Notes: generated from the sequence alone by a model not told the origin. A stretch of DNA of 64,000 bases from Eublepharis macularius (GCF_028583425.1 NC_072792.1:20250676-20314675); one strand, 5' to 3'. Positions 1 through 11,601 are shown, numbered from the stretch's first letter. Numbers and translations are program-made.

Positions 1-1180
1 CTTGGATGGCAGGTGTGACTCAGACCTGTTGACAATGGTCAAGAGATGGGCTGATGGCCCTTTCTGGGCTCTTGACTGAATTACTAGAGGTCTACATTGT
101 GAAGGAGATTTTGAGAGCTATTATCCTGCAAACATGGATCATTCATTACTCATGGCCTGGGTGTGTGAGCTTTGGAGGACCATACAAAAGACCCTTGATT
201 AATGTGCCCCTGGACTTCTCCAAATGCCAAACTAATTCTTCCCAGGAGCACCTGGAGAAAAACATGCCTTAATTGAGATTCACTGCTTGGATATCAAAAG
301 GATAGATTCATCCGCGTCTCAGGTTTTGGAAGGAGAGAAGATTGTAGGGTGCAACAGTATTTATTGAGCAACAGTAGATGATAGTCACAATACCAAAATA
401 ATGAAACCATTAATGAGTCTTCCGTCAAGGGCTTCAAGATATTTGGCAGTCTAAGTATGTATTCTGATATGAATAGACCTTTTTACCCTACATATGGGGA
501 GAGCATGCTACTTGTTATCTTTACAATGGCTATTGCCATTTTGTCTGAAAGAAGGAAAGCACACATTTTCCTCTGACAAATCAGAGTTTTGATGTGTGTG
601 TTGCAAAGATGAAAATACATGAATTGCCCCTTCCAGACAAAATGACTATTGCTTGTATCATGTAAAAAAGGACTAATGCTGTGGAGAGAAGGGTGTTTTT
701 CCTCCTCTTTTTCCTCCCTAAAACTTGGGGTCACTCAGTTTAAATGACTGGCCGTACGTTCGGGACAGACAAAAGGCAGCACTTAACGTCTGTTACCTAT
801 GGAACACAACATGTGGTGAATGCCCCCCCATAGCGTGTGAAGCTGCTTCACAGGTTCGCTTGAAGAATCATCAGCCCTTTCTTCATCAGGAGCTGTCAAA
901 TAAGTTAAAGGAATTATCAGGGCTGTGACGTATATTGAAGAGAGAGCTGCATGACACACTTGGTTAACTTGATGCACTCTCTGATGACAGTTCATGGTTC
1001 ACCAGCTTAGCATTAAACAGCATATCAGCACATATGATGGGTGATCAATCTCATTCCCAATAGAATTGCTCGCCAAAGTGTCATTATTGAGAAATATATC
1101 AAGGAAAGTCCATCAAAGGCAAGGAAAAGAAAGAAGGGGGAAATGAAGAGGAAAGAAGGAGGTCTAGAAACGCCACCTGT
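1..1180. other. Unassigned single-copy-looking DNA
   Basis: I see no gene and no repeat that I recognise in this stretch. The open frames are short, lack recognisable domains and have no splice context that I would trust. Confidence 0.5.
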
Positions 1181-1184
1181 CTCT

Positions 1185-1210
1185 ATATCTATCTATCTAT
1201 CTGTCTATAT
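1185..1210. repeat. Short (TATC)n microsatellite
   Basis: A run of TATC-type tetranucleotides with one G substitution near its end. It is low-complexity DNA with no coding meaning. Confidence 0.8.
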
Positions 1211-1514
1211 GACTGATTCGTGACAGCTTGAAATCATCCTAGATTTTAATTGATTTAATCAGTAGATTAATCAACTAACATTTTAGTTGACTGAAATGGT
1301 CTCCTGCCGATTATTCAGTGAGGTCTGCCCATTAAGGAAGTTCATTTAAAAAAAATTGTTTCTGTTTGTGTCAGCTATTGAAAAACAAAATAGAGGGCGG
1401 AACCCTATTAAAGATATCCCTTCAACAATGAGTGGCGGTGCTCTGCTTTCCTACTAACTTATTTTACACTTCTGTCATTTTCTTATTTATTTATTTAATT
1501 ATCATTTGTTTGTT

Positions 1515-1625
1515 TAGGAAATTTATACCCCGCCTCTCCAGAGACATGTTCGAGGCAGCTTACAGCGAAGATATTACAAAATCATTCAAACACACTCGGT
1601 GAAAACAAAGCCATTAAAACACAAA
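1515..1625 (-). repeat. LINE/SINE 3'-tail fragment (antisense)
   Basis: Contains 'tttataccccgcctctcc' followed by 'gaggcagcttacagcg'. Read on the minus strand this is the 'gctgcct...ggcggggtataaa' motif that ends many squamate LINE and SINE copies. Only the tail is visible, so the family is not resolved. Confidence 0.6.
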
Positions 1626-1629
1626 ATGA

Positions 1630-3640
1630 TTAGATTCTTTCCACATCCTTCTTTCTAAGGAAGCTCAGGTGCACATTATCTCCTCTCGCTTTGGTAACCT
1701 CACGACTGCCCTTTGAGGTAGGTAACTGTGCTTATATAAACATGAGCGATCATACAGAAATGAGAAACATCCAAGTGTATTTTGTTTGTAATCCTATCTG
1801 AAAATGTTACTTCGTGTTACTTACTTCCCACCCACCATGCAACATGAATTTATGGTTCGAGTAAAGCTCCTTTTTAATAAAGAGATGACAGTGTTCCTTT
1901 TTATATTTAATAAGTATGGGACCTGTCATGTGTGCACACACCCATGCCATTGATGTATTCTCTGATCTGATGTATTGATCTGATCTGTTCACTGTATTGA
2001 TCTACTGTATGATTTCATGCCACGCTCACATAGTTGTGCTTTGTAATGTAGCCACATAGTCATGCCATTCTTGGTCTGCCTGAAAACGAAAGTACTAATG
2101 CTATTTTCACAGGGAAAGTAACCAGCCTGTCATCTCTGAAAATATGTGGTGCTGGCCTTGCCACTGGAACCAGAAATATAACCATTTCCCAGGAGAGAGA
2201 GAAAGACTTTGATTTCTTTGTAGTCTTCTGTCGTTTCTACCCAGACTAAGCTATTGTGTTCTCATGCAACTTCTTAGGTTTTCATGCCTAAATGCAAACT
2301 GCTCCAAGGGAGGGGGGAATAGTACTCCCTATATCAATAGTGCCTTTCCCTGTATAATTGTTCCTGCCAACTTTCCCTTCTATGGATGTACCCATGAACT
2401 TAATGGATCTCTAAATAGACCTTTCAACCAATGCACTGGAGTGCTTGCTCGTAGGGGTTTGGGGGTCTATCTGCCATGGACTGCCGTCCCTAGAGCTGAC
2501 AGGACCCTCAAGGGAAGGATCTCATTTTCCCCGTATCCCAGTCCCTCACTATTTCTTCTTTCCCTTCCATGGCAGGCCACATATTCTCTCCCCTTTTCCA
2601 GCTTTCTTTTCTCATTTCCACCAACCAGTCAATGTACCTTTATCTGCCAACTTTGTCTTCAGTTTTCCCTCCCCTCCCCTGATGACCTCTCCCTAAGAAA
2701 CATCTGGCAAGGTTGAGGACTGGCTGTCAGTACAGGGGCTGGACCCAGTTGAGTGGTGGCCTCCAGTACTGGGTTGGTTTCTAGCACAGTGATACAGTGG
2801 CTGCTGCTACAGCTGGGCTGGGCTGAGTACTGGGGTGGCTGCCACTGTTGGGCCTGTTTCGTTCTCTTCTTCCCACCTACTATGCAATATTCCTTTATCT
2901 GCCCCTTTATTCATCTTCAGCTTTCCTTCTTTCCCTACCGCTGGCAGCCACTCCCTGGGAAAAAAATGACTAAGCTGTGTGGTAGCCTGGCTGCATGGTG
3001 GCCACTCCAATTTCATGGTAGTCACTAGTGGGCCAGACTGGGCTGAGATGTATGGTGGCTGCTGCCACTGGACCAGGCTGAGTTGTGTAGGTAGTGAGTT
3101 TCCAATGGCCACACCTGGGCCTCCAGCAAGTGCTCCTCCATCAGGAGGCATGACAGTGGAGGAAGAGTAGGACCTTTTCCAGGGCTGATTCAGCTTCCAA
3201 CTCCACTCACCCACTTTGCTTTACAGAATTAAGACAATATTGTGTTGTTGCCTAGCAATCCCTAACAGCCATCGAGAGTTCAGTGGGCATTCTTTTCTTA
3301 AAGCTACAGGTGTTGTTTCTGATGGGGGGGGGTGTTAATCCCACTACTGCGTGTGTGTGTGTTTTAGATTTCAGATTTTTCCTTCAACCTTGAGGTTTGC
3401 AGAAAAGTCAATCTGGTTTGTCTCTAGCTTCATTTTGTGGCTCTATCAATAATATCTGGTATGATGTGGTTCAAAAATAGATCTATTGATGATTATATTA
3501 ATTCTCTGAAGGTACTTCTGTCTGCCTGTGTGAATGACTGTGATGTGCTGAACACAGAAAACAAAAAATGGATCTATAGTATCGTTTCAATTATATGCAA
3601 AACTATATTGAGTTTTCAATAATATACAAGAATATTTTAC
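1630..3640. other. Unassigned DNA, GC-richer between about 2.4 and 3.2 kb
   Basis: No recognised gene or transposon. Around 2,430-3,180 the base composition rises and there are overlapping open frames on both strands, including a 150-codon one starting at 2,264. Their residues are Ser/Pro/Phe-rich translations of CT-rich DNA and match no family I know, so I do not call them genes. Confidence 0.4.
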
Positions 3641-4059
3641 TAAAGCAGTTAAGAGGCAGGTGATTGATAAGTCGACTTGCCAGGCCACCATTGGGTCAGG
3701 ATATCCTCTGCCCCAGCATGCATTTCCCACTGCCACTCCACTGGCATGTAGAAGGGGAAAGTGAGAAACTGGGGAATCGGGCAGTGTAGCAAAGTGATGT
3801 CATCATATCTCCAGATAAAGTCTTGGGCAAAAACTATAGAACTTGGTGCTTGGGAAAAAACCATAGAGTTTTGTCTAAATACCAGTGCGGTTCTAGCAGG
3901 CAGGATGAGCTGATTACGTCACTTCTTGAAGAGACATCAGCATGTTCCGGGAGGGACATACACCTTGTTACAGTGTTTTTTGGATCTGATAGTTGATGCT
4001 TTTTCATTGCTAGTTGTTTTGTGCTCTTTTCTTGTTTAATGTGTTTTTAAAGTATTTTA

Positions 4060-4147
4060 ACTTTGTATGATCTAGTATTTATAACCCCGCCAGAGAGGGA
4101 GGGATATAAATGGAAATGAATGAATGAATGAATGAATGAATGAATGT
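4060..4147 (+). repeat. LINE 3' tail with (GAAT)n microsatellite
   Basis: 'ataaccccgccagagaggg' followed by 'gggatataaatgg' is a plus-strand retroposon tail. It runs directly into about seven GAAT units, a common terminal microsatellite for such copies. The region just upstream (3,640-4,060) may be the body of the same element but is too diverged to assign. Confidence 0.6.
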
Positions 4148-4555
4148 CACCAGTGATGTGATAACATTGATGGTTAGCTCCTCTCAACCCATAAGCTTCC
4201 CCCTGCCAGTTGCCAGGGAGAACCTGGAAATCCTATTGATTGACTGAAAAATCTTTAAACAATTGACAGTCCAAAGTAAAAATTCTAATTTTTTTTAACC
4301 AAACAGAACTTTTGTCTGTATAACAGAATGTTCCAGTGACATAATACCTGATGTCCAAAAGATTGTCATAATAAGATTGTGGCGAATAAATGTAATTGAT
4401 TAAAATGGCAATCAGTAAAGCAAAATTTGATAATGATGAAAATGTCACCATACTAATGAATCAGCGGTTTTCAGGGTAATCTCATGATATATCTCCAAGG
4501 CAAAGGGCTGCATATAAAAGCCATACAGACACAGGACAAAATTAGATGTTATGAT

Positions 4556-5742
4556 TAGAAATGGGCACAAACAGCAATACGGACAAAAAAAGCCACGAAC
4601 AGCCCAATCTGCTGTTCGCGAACAAACTGTTCGTGAGGCCCCATTCTAAATGAAGAGGTGGTCATTGCAAGCCTTGTTCGTTGCTGTTCATCAAGCCAGA
4701 CAGTCTGGCACCTGCAATCAATTCCCTTGGCAACTTAGGCAGGGATTGTCTGAACTCTGTCTGAACTCCTGTTGTTGCCCTGGAAACCCCAATTGAAGCC
4801 CAATTTAGCTTGATAGGCAGGTCTTCCTTTCAAGCGTGGCACTCCAAATGTGTTACAACAAGGGAGCAAAGAGCAGGGGGGAGGGGGGCTCCCAGTTCTG
4901 ACTTTGTTGACAGTGGAGAGAGAGAGAGACAGTTGCTGTTGCCATTTTGATAGAGAGAGTGTACTGGAGCTTGAATTTTCTTTGTGTGTGGTGGGATAGG
5001 GATCTACCCCTTCAAGTTCCAGGGCTGCTGCCAGACTCTGGGCCAAGCTATTATTTATTATTGGTACTTTTCCTGGTGCCTGCTCAGGTCAGGTTTCTGG
5101 GAGTGGTGCGGTAGGGATCTTGACTTGGATGATGGCTGGAGGAGAGCCTGCTGGCCCCCACGAACAGCCAACCATGAACATGTTCATGAACAAGTCGATG
5201 TTCGTGGTTGTTTGTGGGTCCCTGTTCATGGATGGCAATGAACAACGAACATTATGTTCATTTTTGTTTGTTTGTGCCCAGGGGTCATTTTGTAGAAAAA
5301 GAGCTGGAGGAACTCATTAGCATAACTCATTAGTATTACTCATTAGCATATGCCACACTCCTTGCTATCACCAGAAATGTGTCATTAGCATAACTGATTT
5401 GCATATGCCACACCCCCTGTCATCACCTATCCTGGCTGCTTTGGATCCAATCCTGGCCATTCAGGGCCAAAATTGGGCACAAAATGGCAAAAAGGGGCTG
5501 AAAATGGCCAAAAAGGGGCCCAAAACAGTCAGGATCGGGCCGCTGCTGAGTGGGAGAGTGATCCACCACCCATCAGAGGCCCGATCCAGGCTGTTTCAGC
5601 CCCAATCCAGGATGAAACGGGCCCAAAATGGCCAAGAGTCAGGTGGGCGGGGCCACCTGACATGTGACCTCTTTGCGGAACTGCCGGAACTGCGTTCCCG
5701 CGCGTTCCCCCTCAAAATGAGCCCTGTTTGTGCCCATCTCTA
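4556..5742 (-). mobile_element. Non-autonomous hAT-type DNA transposon, 'TAGA-ATGGGCAC' family, copy 1
   Basis: Ends are TAGAAATGGGCAC on the left and GTGCCCATCTCTA on the right, which are inverted complements. The flanking 8-bp target duplication gttatgat is perfect (4,548-4,555 and 5,743-5,750), the signature of the hAT superfamily. The interior is rich in GTTCG/CGAAC-type direct and inverted motifs and encodes no transposase. It lies opposite to the two related copies at 17.4 and 60.0 kb. A second hAT element is nested just inside the right terminus. Without that insert the element is about 730 bp. Confidence 0.85.
5279..5726 (+). mobile_element. Nested hAT-type MITE, 'CAGGG-TCATTTTG' family
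   Basis: The 448-bp insert starts CAGGGGTCATTTTGTAG and ends CTCAAAATGAGCCCTG, which are inverted complements. It is flanked by the perfect 8-bp duplication tttgtgcc (5,271-5,278 and 5,727-5,734). The duplicated bases belong to the right terminus of the host hAT element, so the order of insertion is certain. The interior has runs of 'ggccaaa'-like repeats and no transposase. A copy in the opposite orientation lies at 14,511-14,946. Confidence 0.9.
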
Positions 5743-5885
5743 GTTATGATAAAGCCATGGTTGCCACTGAAAAAAAGCAAGCTCACATCCCCATCTTCAA
5801 TTTCCTTGAGTGATGTCTAAACTAAGCCCATGACGTGGTGTCATCACACTGTGCTTCCTTACTCTTCTAAAGTCCGTTGTGTAGG

Positions 5886-6093
5886 GGCTGTGGCTCAGTG
5901 GAAGAGCCTCTGCTTTGCATACAGTATGTGCCAGGTTCAGTCCCTGGCATCTTCAGTTAAAGAACCTGGCAGTAGGTGATGTGAAAGACCTCTACCTGAA
6001 ACCTTGGAGAGCTGCTGCCAGTATGAATAAACAATGCTGACCTAGATGGATCAAGGGTCTGATTCGGTATTGGACAGCTTCATGTGTGTTCAT
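5886..6093 (+). repeat. SINE with a tRNA-Ala-like head
   Basis: The head reads 'ggggctgtggctcagtggaa' (A-box region) and 'aggttcagtccctggca' (B-box region), matching the architecture of a tRNA with a TGC-like anticodon arm ('tttgcatacag'). The body contains 'gtgatgtgaaagacctc' and ends 'ggacagcttcatgtgt'. This is a tRNA-derived SINE transcribed by RNA polymerase III, not a functional tRNA gene: the acceptor stem does not close and the tail is SINE-specific. Confidence 0.8.
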
Positions 6094-6227
6094 TGGCAGT
6101 CACTTGTATGCACAACACATTTTGTATGACTAATCATTATGGCTCCAGGGATTCCCCATGTGCACTGTGACTACCATCTTTAGGAGAAAATTCCTGAACA
6201 GAAAATTGTCTTTTCATCATGCATTGA

Positions 6228-6462
6228 TTGAAAACTGCTGTAGCACAGTGGTTAAGTGGTTCAGCTGCAAATCAGCACTCTACTGGTTTGAATCCCACTA
6301 CTGCCATGAGCTCAGTAGGTGGCCTTGGGTAAGCCACTCCTCTCAGCCCCAGCTCCCCAGCTGTATTATGGGGATAATAATAACACTAACTTGTTCACCG
6401 CTCTGGGTGGGGCACTAATCTGTCTAGAAGAGCAGTATATAAGCACAGTTGTTCTTGTTGTT
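6228..6462 (+). repeat. tRNA-derived SINE (Sauria-type), diverged
   Basis: The head 'tagcacagtggttaagtgg' and 'ggtttgaatcccact' give diverged A and B boxes. The middle has 'ggccttgggtaagccac', and the tail 'gagcagtatataagcac' is followed by TTG-rich repeats. The layout matches the more intact copies at 29.35 and 48.6 kb. Confidence 0.75.
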
Positions 6463-6748
6463 ATCTAGGGCCTTGACATAATCCAGAGTAATTCCTCCAT
6501 GACAACATTTGCACTCTCCCATCCCTAATTTTATTTTGTTTGGAGTTTCCCAGAAAGACAGAGGGAAGTCATACAACCATTGGGGCATGGTCGTGTAACT
6601 TCAAATAGACAGGAAGGAGAGCCCTATTACTATTAATTACTATTACTATTGCTATTAATATTAATGTTATTGATATTAATAATATTATTAATATTATTTA
6701 AAATGTTCGTGGCCTGTTTAGGAAGATTTTTCTTTAAATCCTCGCATT

Positions 6749-6891
6749 CACGCATATGCAGCAGAAGGCGTCACTGCAAAATTCGCACCAGTCTTCACTG
6801 GACCATTCAGAGTCACCAGCTATTCATCAAATGTGAATTACATTCTGTATGCCTTGCCGCAAGGAACAGATGCGGGGCCTTTCATGTTCTA
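6749..6891 (+). pseudogene. Ty3/Gypsy-like integrase C-terminal remnant
   Basis: In the frame starting at 6,749 the translation contains a KFAPVFTGPFRV segment, then a NYILYALPQG segment. This matches the GPF/Y-type module at the C-terminus of Ty3/Gypsy integrases: Lys-Phe-x-Pro, Gly-Pro-Phe-x-Val, then a Val-Asn-Tyr-x-Leu strand and a Leu-Pro-x-Gly turn. About 47 codons remain before a stop, with no catalytic core, protease, RT or LTR visible around it. It is a small fragment of a dead LTR retrotransposon. The call rests on motif recognition only. Confidence 0.5.
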
Positions 6892-6999
6892 AACATGAGC
6901 TCCTATTAGTATCAAAGCAGTCCATTGGAGGATGCCACACTTCTCTGAGACTTATAGGGAATAGATACGCTGCCATATTTTACTGATCCTCAAAAGTGT

Positions 7000-8400
7000 G
7001 GTCCTTAAGAGAGCTGGGAAAAAAAAGAGCCGTTGAGAAAGACTGCCGGCTCACCTCCCTATTCCCTTAGACGCCACTTTAACCACATTATGACAAGCCC
7101 CCACATCATTATAATAACAACCAAATTGTTCGGATCCCACGGGTGGACTTACAGTCAGGACGGATTGTAGTTACAGTCAAGCCAGCCACGAAAAATCAAG
7201 ATGAGATGCTCAGTTCAATTATGCAGAACTGGTTTTTGCATTAAAACAATTGCTCAAGATTAGCAACCCCCCCCCCAAGGATTAATGTGGCTGATAATAA
7301 TTTGGTATGAATGAGTAAATAAGGGTCATTTTTTTCTTCGGAGGCAAGAGCCCCCCCTAATTTATTTCAATACTCAGTGCGTACTTAGATGGAACGTACA
7401 GCTGCAAACTGCCTTTGCAAGCCAGTGGAAGACATAGATTTAAAACTACGAAAATTGAAAAAGATTGGAGAAAAATGTGGTTTTTAAAAAACCTGGAGCA
7501 TGGGGGAGATCAGTATGATGGGAATGTCATTCAGCATTTAGGAATATCTCTGGTTCTGATTCTTTAGGAACATGGCATTTCCCCGCCCCATCCAGATTCA
7601 TCTAGTAAACCTTAATATGTGAAACTAAGACAGAATTCTAAAACTAGTGTATATAGTAGGGGTAGTGGACAGCTAATCCACATAGGAGCTCTCCACACAG
7701 GGGCACACTTGTGCAGTTTCCCCATTGTTGGTGCAGCTGCTGATAAACTGGGTTTCCACGTCGCAGGTTTCCCCCTATTTTCTTGCCTCAATCTAGCAGC
7801 AGCACACACACAAACATACAAACACACACGGGCCACCAGAGCTTTTGCAATTTTTAAAAAAAGGCACTAAAATATTGCTGTATTGATACAACTTTATAGC
7901 AATAGGCCTACCTGGTTCTCTGAATTCCCAGCTTTCTTTTTTTAAAATAGTCTCTACCCCTTTCAATCGTGAGCTTTTCTGCTTATATCTCAGCCACAGA
8001 AGGGGCTAATAAAGACTTACTTTTTTAACAAAATGAAAGCTGAGGATTCAGAGAACCTGCTACACACATCAGTATAGTGTTATATTACTATAAATATATT
8101 CTAGTGTCATTTTTTAAAAATGATAATAATAATAAATAAGCCCTGCAGAGGTAGAGGGTGAAATGGCTGCTGTGGAGAAAGGGTTAGGGAAAATGGCAGC
8201 CATCTGGGCAGAAAAATCCAAATTTTCTCACTTACAAGTAGCCATCCACCCTTCATTGAGATCTTTCCCAAAATTCAGCACAAAGCACATTTGAGAAAGA
8301 TTGGAGAAAAGTTGGGGAAACCCCAGGCGTTCGGTGGTTGAAGGGGGAGGTGCCATGTCGGCCTCCCACCTTTGGGGTGGGGTGGGGTGGGGGTTCTCCC
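7000..8400. other. Unassigned DNA
   Basis: Apart from homopolymers and a CA-rich run near 7,805-7,830, I recognise no gene and no named repeat here. Confidence 0.45.
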
Positions 8401-8430
8401 CACCATTGCACCTTAATGTATTTGGTTAAT

Positions 8431-9066
8431 TTATTTTATTATTGTTTACTGTATGTTGATTTTAGAATTATTGTTTTCTTCTTTTTATTGATTTTAACTG
8501 TTCTTCACTGCCCAGAGGCCCTGAGGATGGGCGATTTATAAATTGAATAATAATAAATAATAGGAGGTACACAAATGTGGCACAATGCTGTGAGAAAGCA
8601 GGAAAAAAATACTTCCCCAAAGTGGTGAACCCAAACAGTTAACCTGTGCAGATATACCCTGGGAACAATTCTAACCTGGAAGAGGATTAAAGTTTACAAC
8701 TTAGTAATAATAATAATATTTGATTTATATACCGCCCTTCAAGACAACTTAACACCCAGTCAGAGAGGTTTACAATGTGTGTTATTATTATCCTCACAAC
8801 AATAACCCTGTGAGGTGGGTGGGTCTGAGAGAGCTCTGAGGGCCAAGCTACACATGACGAATGACACTTGAACAGCAAGTGTATTTCTCCCTGTTCATTT
8901 GCCCTCCACTCAATCCACTTGCCGTTCAAGTGTCATTCGTTATGTGTAGCTTGGCCCTCAGAGAGCTGTGAGTCACTGACTCAAGGTCACCCAGCTGACT
9001 TCAAGCAGAGGAGTGGGGAATCAAACGGGGTTCTCCAGATTAGAGTCCTGCCGCTCTTAACCACTG
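8431..9066 (-). repeat. Retroposon tail plus antisense Sauria-type SINE; paralogue of 11.86-12.38 kb
   Basis: From 8,431 to about 8,550 there is a retroposon tail ('gaggatgggcgatttataaa'). About 150 bp of unclassified DNA follows, then an antisense SINE from about 8,702 ('tttatataccgcccttcaag') to its head near 9,066 ('cttaaccactgc'). The same three modules in the same order recur at 11,857-12,379. The SINE here is interrupted by a 118-bp MITE. Confidence 0.75.
8840..8957. mobile_element. 118-bp MITE with long inverted ends (PIF/Harbinger-like)
   Basis: Starts GGGCCAAGCTACACATGACG and ends with its near-perfect complement. The two ~35-bp arms enclose a short spacer. The paralogous SINE near 12,250-12,270 lacks the insert and reads 'gctctgagagagctg'. 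This defines the insertion as the element plus a 3-bp duplication: TGA on the left, TCA (one change) on the right. A 3-bp duplication and GGG-starting ends fit PIF/Harbinger-like MITEs. A second 118-bp copy is at 13,725-13,842. Confidence 0.8.
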
Positions 9067-9611
9067 CTAACCACAACCATATGGAAGGCAATATGCAATG
9101 AACTGTACCATTAAAGAAACATAGTATAAAACTGAATTATATCCAACAATTTATAAAGTGCAATGTGCTCAGTATAAATGCAGTCAATATAAAGTCAAGT
9201 AAATATTACAATGAATGAACCATCAGTAATGCATATGAACAAACCAACTGGTAAGCAATATAGGTAAATAAGAGTCTCTCTGTATGTAGACCATGTTACA
9301 ATTAAACGTCCCAGTAGAACAACCACTGCAAACCGGTCCTGCAGAGTAGCCAATGGGTCTATGCCAGGCGTTTGTCAATTCCCGTTTCGCGACAACCGTT
9401 TCCTCACAGGCAAGGTGTTAATACTACAATAAATAACAAGTCATAACATAGCAATATCCCATTACATCAAAATAAAAAGCATGTAAGGAGTACATTTCTC
9501 ATACTTACAGGTCTCACAATAAACAATCATTCTAGCCAGTCAATAACCAGTCGATGCAGAGTGACAGGACAATGCCGCCCCGCCCGTTAATCAACACCAA
9601 ATTTATACATA
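9067..9611. other. Unassigned repeat-like DNA between SINE and PLE
   Basis: AT-rich, no coding potential. On the minus strand 9,360-9,410 reads 'tgaggaaacggttgtcgcgaaacggg', split here as 'tgaggaaacgg' and 'ttgtcgcgaaacggg'. This faintly resembles the GAGGA...GAAA cores of ribozyme-bearing retroelement ends, but no convincing helix forms. Origin unknown. Confidence 0.35.
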
Positions 9612-9726
9612 AATATGTTAAAGGTAAACAACCCCAATATGTTACATACATTTCTTTAACCTTGCTGAGTCATTGTAACTTTAAAAATGTATGTAACATA
9701 TTGGGGTTGTGTACCTTTAACATATT
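9612..9726. repeat. Inverted repeat (about 47-bp arms) abutting a truncated PLE
   Basis: The left arm, roughly 9,612-9,659, contains 'acaaccccaatatgttacat'. The right arm, 9,681-9,726, contains its complement 'atgtaacatattggggttgt'. They are separated by about 21 bp. Homology to PLE coding sequence begins about 10 bp after the right arm, so the hairpin sits at the 5' truncation point. Confidence 0.75.
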
Positions 9727-9903
9727 GTTAAAGGTCCCATTGTTTCAGGAATAGGCACCATCACAGTAGGAGTCTCAGGATACACGGACTCTATCCTCAG
9801 GCCCTATGCCACCAGCACACCCAGCTATTTACAGGACACCACTGACTTCCTCAGGAAAATACAGTCCATTGACAACCTACCAGATGACACCATCCTAGCA
9901 ACC

Positions 9904-11261
9904 ATGGATGTGGAGGCCCTGTACACCAATATCCCACATGCAGATGGACTGCAAGCCATACAGAATATTATCCTGGACAAAACCACAGCACACCTCGCCA
10001 CTGAACTTTGTCACTTCGTACTCACTCACAATTACTTCAAATTTGGTGACAGCTTATATCTACAGGTTAATGGCACAGCCATGGGCACACGCATGGCACC
10101 ACAATATGCTAACATATTCATGGCGGACTTGGAGCAACGCTTCCTCAGCTCCCATCCACTGGAACCACTACTATACTTAAGATTCCTGGATGACATCTTC
10201 ATCATTTGGACCCATGGGAAGGAAGCCCTTGAGAGATTTCATCAGGACTTCAATAACTTTCACCCTACTATCAACCTAAGCCTGGACCACTCTCCACAAC
10301 AGGTACACTTCCTGGACACCACTGTACAACTACATAATGGACGAATAAATACCACCTTATACCGGAAACCAACAGACCGATACTCATATCTACATGCCTC
10401 CAGCTACCACCCTAAACATACCACTCGGTCTATTGTCTACAGCCAAGCCTTACGTTACAACCGTATCTGCTCCAATGCTCTTGATCGAGACTCCCACTTA
10501 AGAGATTTACAACAAGCATTTTTGGGGCTACAGTACCCACCAAATGAAGTGAGGAAACAAATCAACAGGGCCAGACTAGTACCCGGAAACAGCCTGCTCC
10601 AGGACAAACCTAAAGGAACTAACAACAGAACACCACTGGTGGTCACCTATAGCTCCCAGCTCAAACCCATCCAACGTATCATCAGTGAGTTACAACCCAT
10701 CCTGGAAAATGATACCTCTCTCTCAGAAGCCCTGGGTTTCCTTTCCTTGCCTACAGACAGCCCCCCAACCTTAAACAACTTCTCACTTACAATCATGAAT
10801 CGGCTAGCAGAGTCACCAGCACAGGTGCCAGGCCCTGCAACAGACCCAGATGCCAGCTCTGCCCCTATATCTACCCAGGGAATACAATTACAGGACCCAA
10901 TGGCATCAACTACACTGTCTCTGGCTCTTACAGCTGCTCATCCTCCAATCTGATATATGCCCTCATGTGCCAACAATGTCCTTCTGCTCTTTACATTGGA
11001 CAAACCAGCCAACCTCTACGCAAAAGAATAAATGGACACAAATCTGACATTAGAAATGGAAACGTCCAAAAACCAGTGAGAGAACACTTCAATCTACCAG
11101 GACATTCCATCAAAGACTTAAAGGTTGCTGTGGTTCAACAGAAACCTTTCAAAAACAAAATCCAACGGGAGGCTGCTGAATTGGAATTCATATGCAAATT
11201 TGACTCTGTCGAGCTGGGACTGAATAGGGCCTATGAATGGTTATCTCATTATCACAGGTAA
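9904..11261 (+). pseudogene. PLE reverse transcriptase / GIY-YIG endonuclease, frameshifted copy
   Basis: The frame from 9,904 encodes the RT catalytic region, with ATMDVEALYTN (motif A Asp) and RFLDDIFIIW (motif C LDD). The frame from 10,965 encodes the C-terminal GIY-YIG endonuclease (ALYIGQTSQP, then Glu in AAELEF). Compared with the second copy, bases are lost near 10,736-10,745 (18 against 22 bases between shared anchors). The net 4-nt loss moves the zinc-binding linker and endonuclease into another frame. The protein would end about 60 residues after the break in unrelated sequence (stop at 10,953). The N-terminal part is absent because of 5' truncation. It was a polyprotein for target-primed reverse transcription and is now non-functional. 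Confidence 0.9.
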
Positions 11262-11601
11262 CTGATTTCCTTTACATAGGCGGGGTCGGGGAGAGTCCAG
11301 TGGCACCTGGCGTGGGCTTTCGAGGACCGCGGTTCTCTTTGTCAGATGCATCTGGCAGGGAGGGCTGTGGTTATCAAAGGCTTGTGCTGCAGTGGAATTG
11401 TGTGGTGCTGCTGGACTCTTTTTGATTTTGCTACTACAGACTAACACGGCAAACTCCTTTGAACCTTTACACAAGCAAACTGATCCCCACATCAAAAGGA
11501 GCTGTCTGCATCTCCATATCAAAGGAGTTCTTTACATCCCTCCTCTCCTCCTCCCCTCCCCTCCTCTATATTTGACCAGTTTCTTTCTGCCCTCCATGCA
11601 T

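Noticed and set aside
2264..3214. Host exon in a GC-richer area with 135-150-codon frames
   Set aside because: Overlapping frames exist on both strands, and I find no domain, no convincing splice-site pairing and a composition-driven residue bias.
5886..6093. Functional tRNA-Ala gene
   Set aside because: The A and B boxes are present, but the acceptor stem does not pair and the sequence continues into a SINE body.
9360..9410. Third hammerhead-like motif on the minus strand
   Set aside because: A GAGGA...GAAA pattern is present but the core has two extra bases and no stable stem II, so I did not annotate it as a ribozyme.
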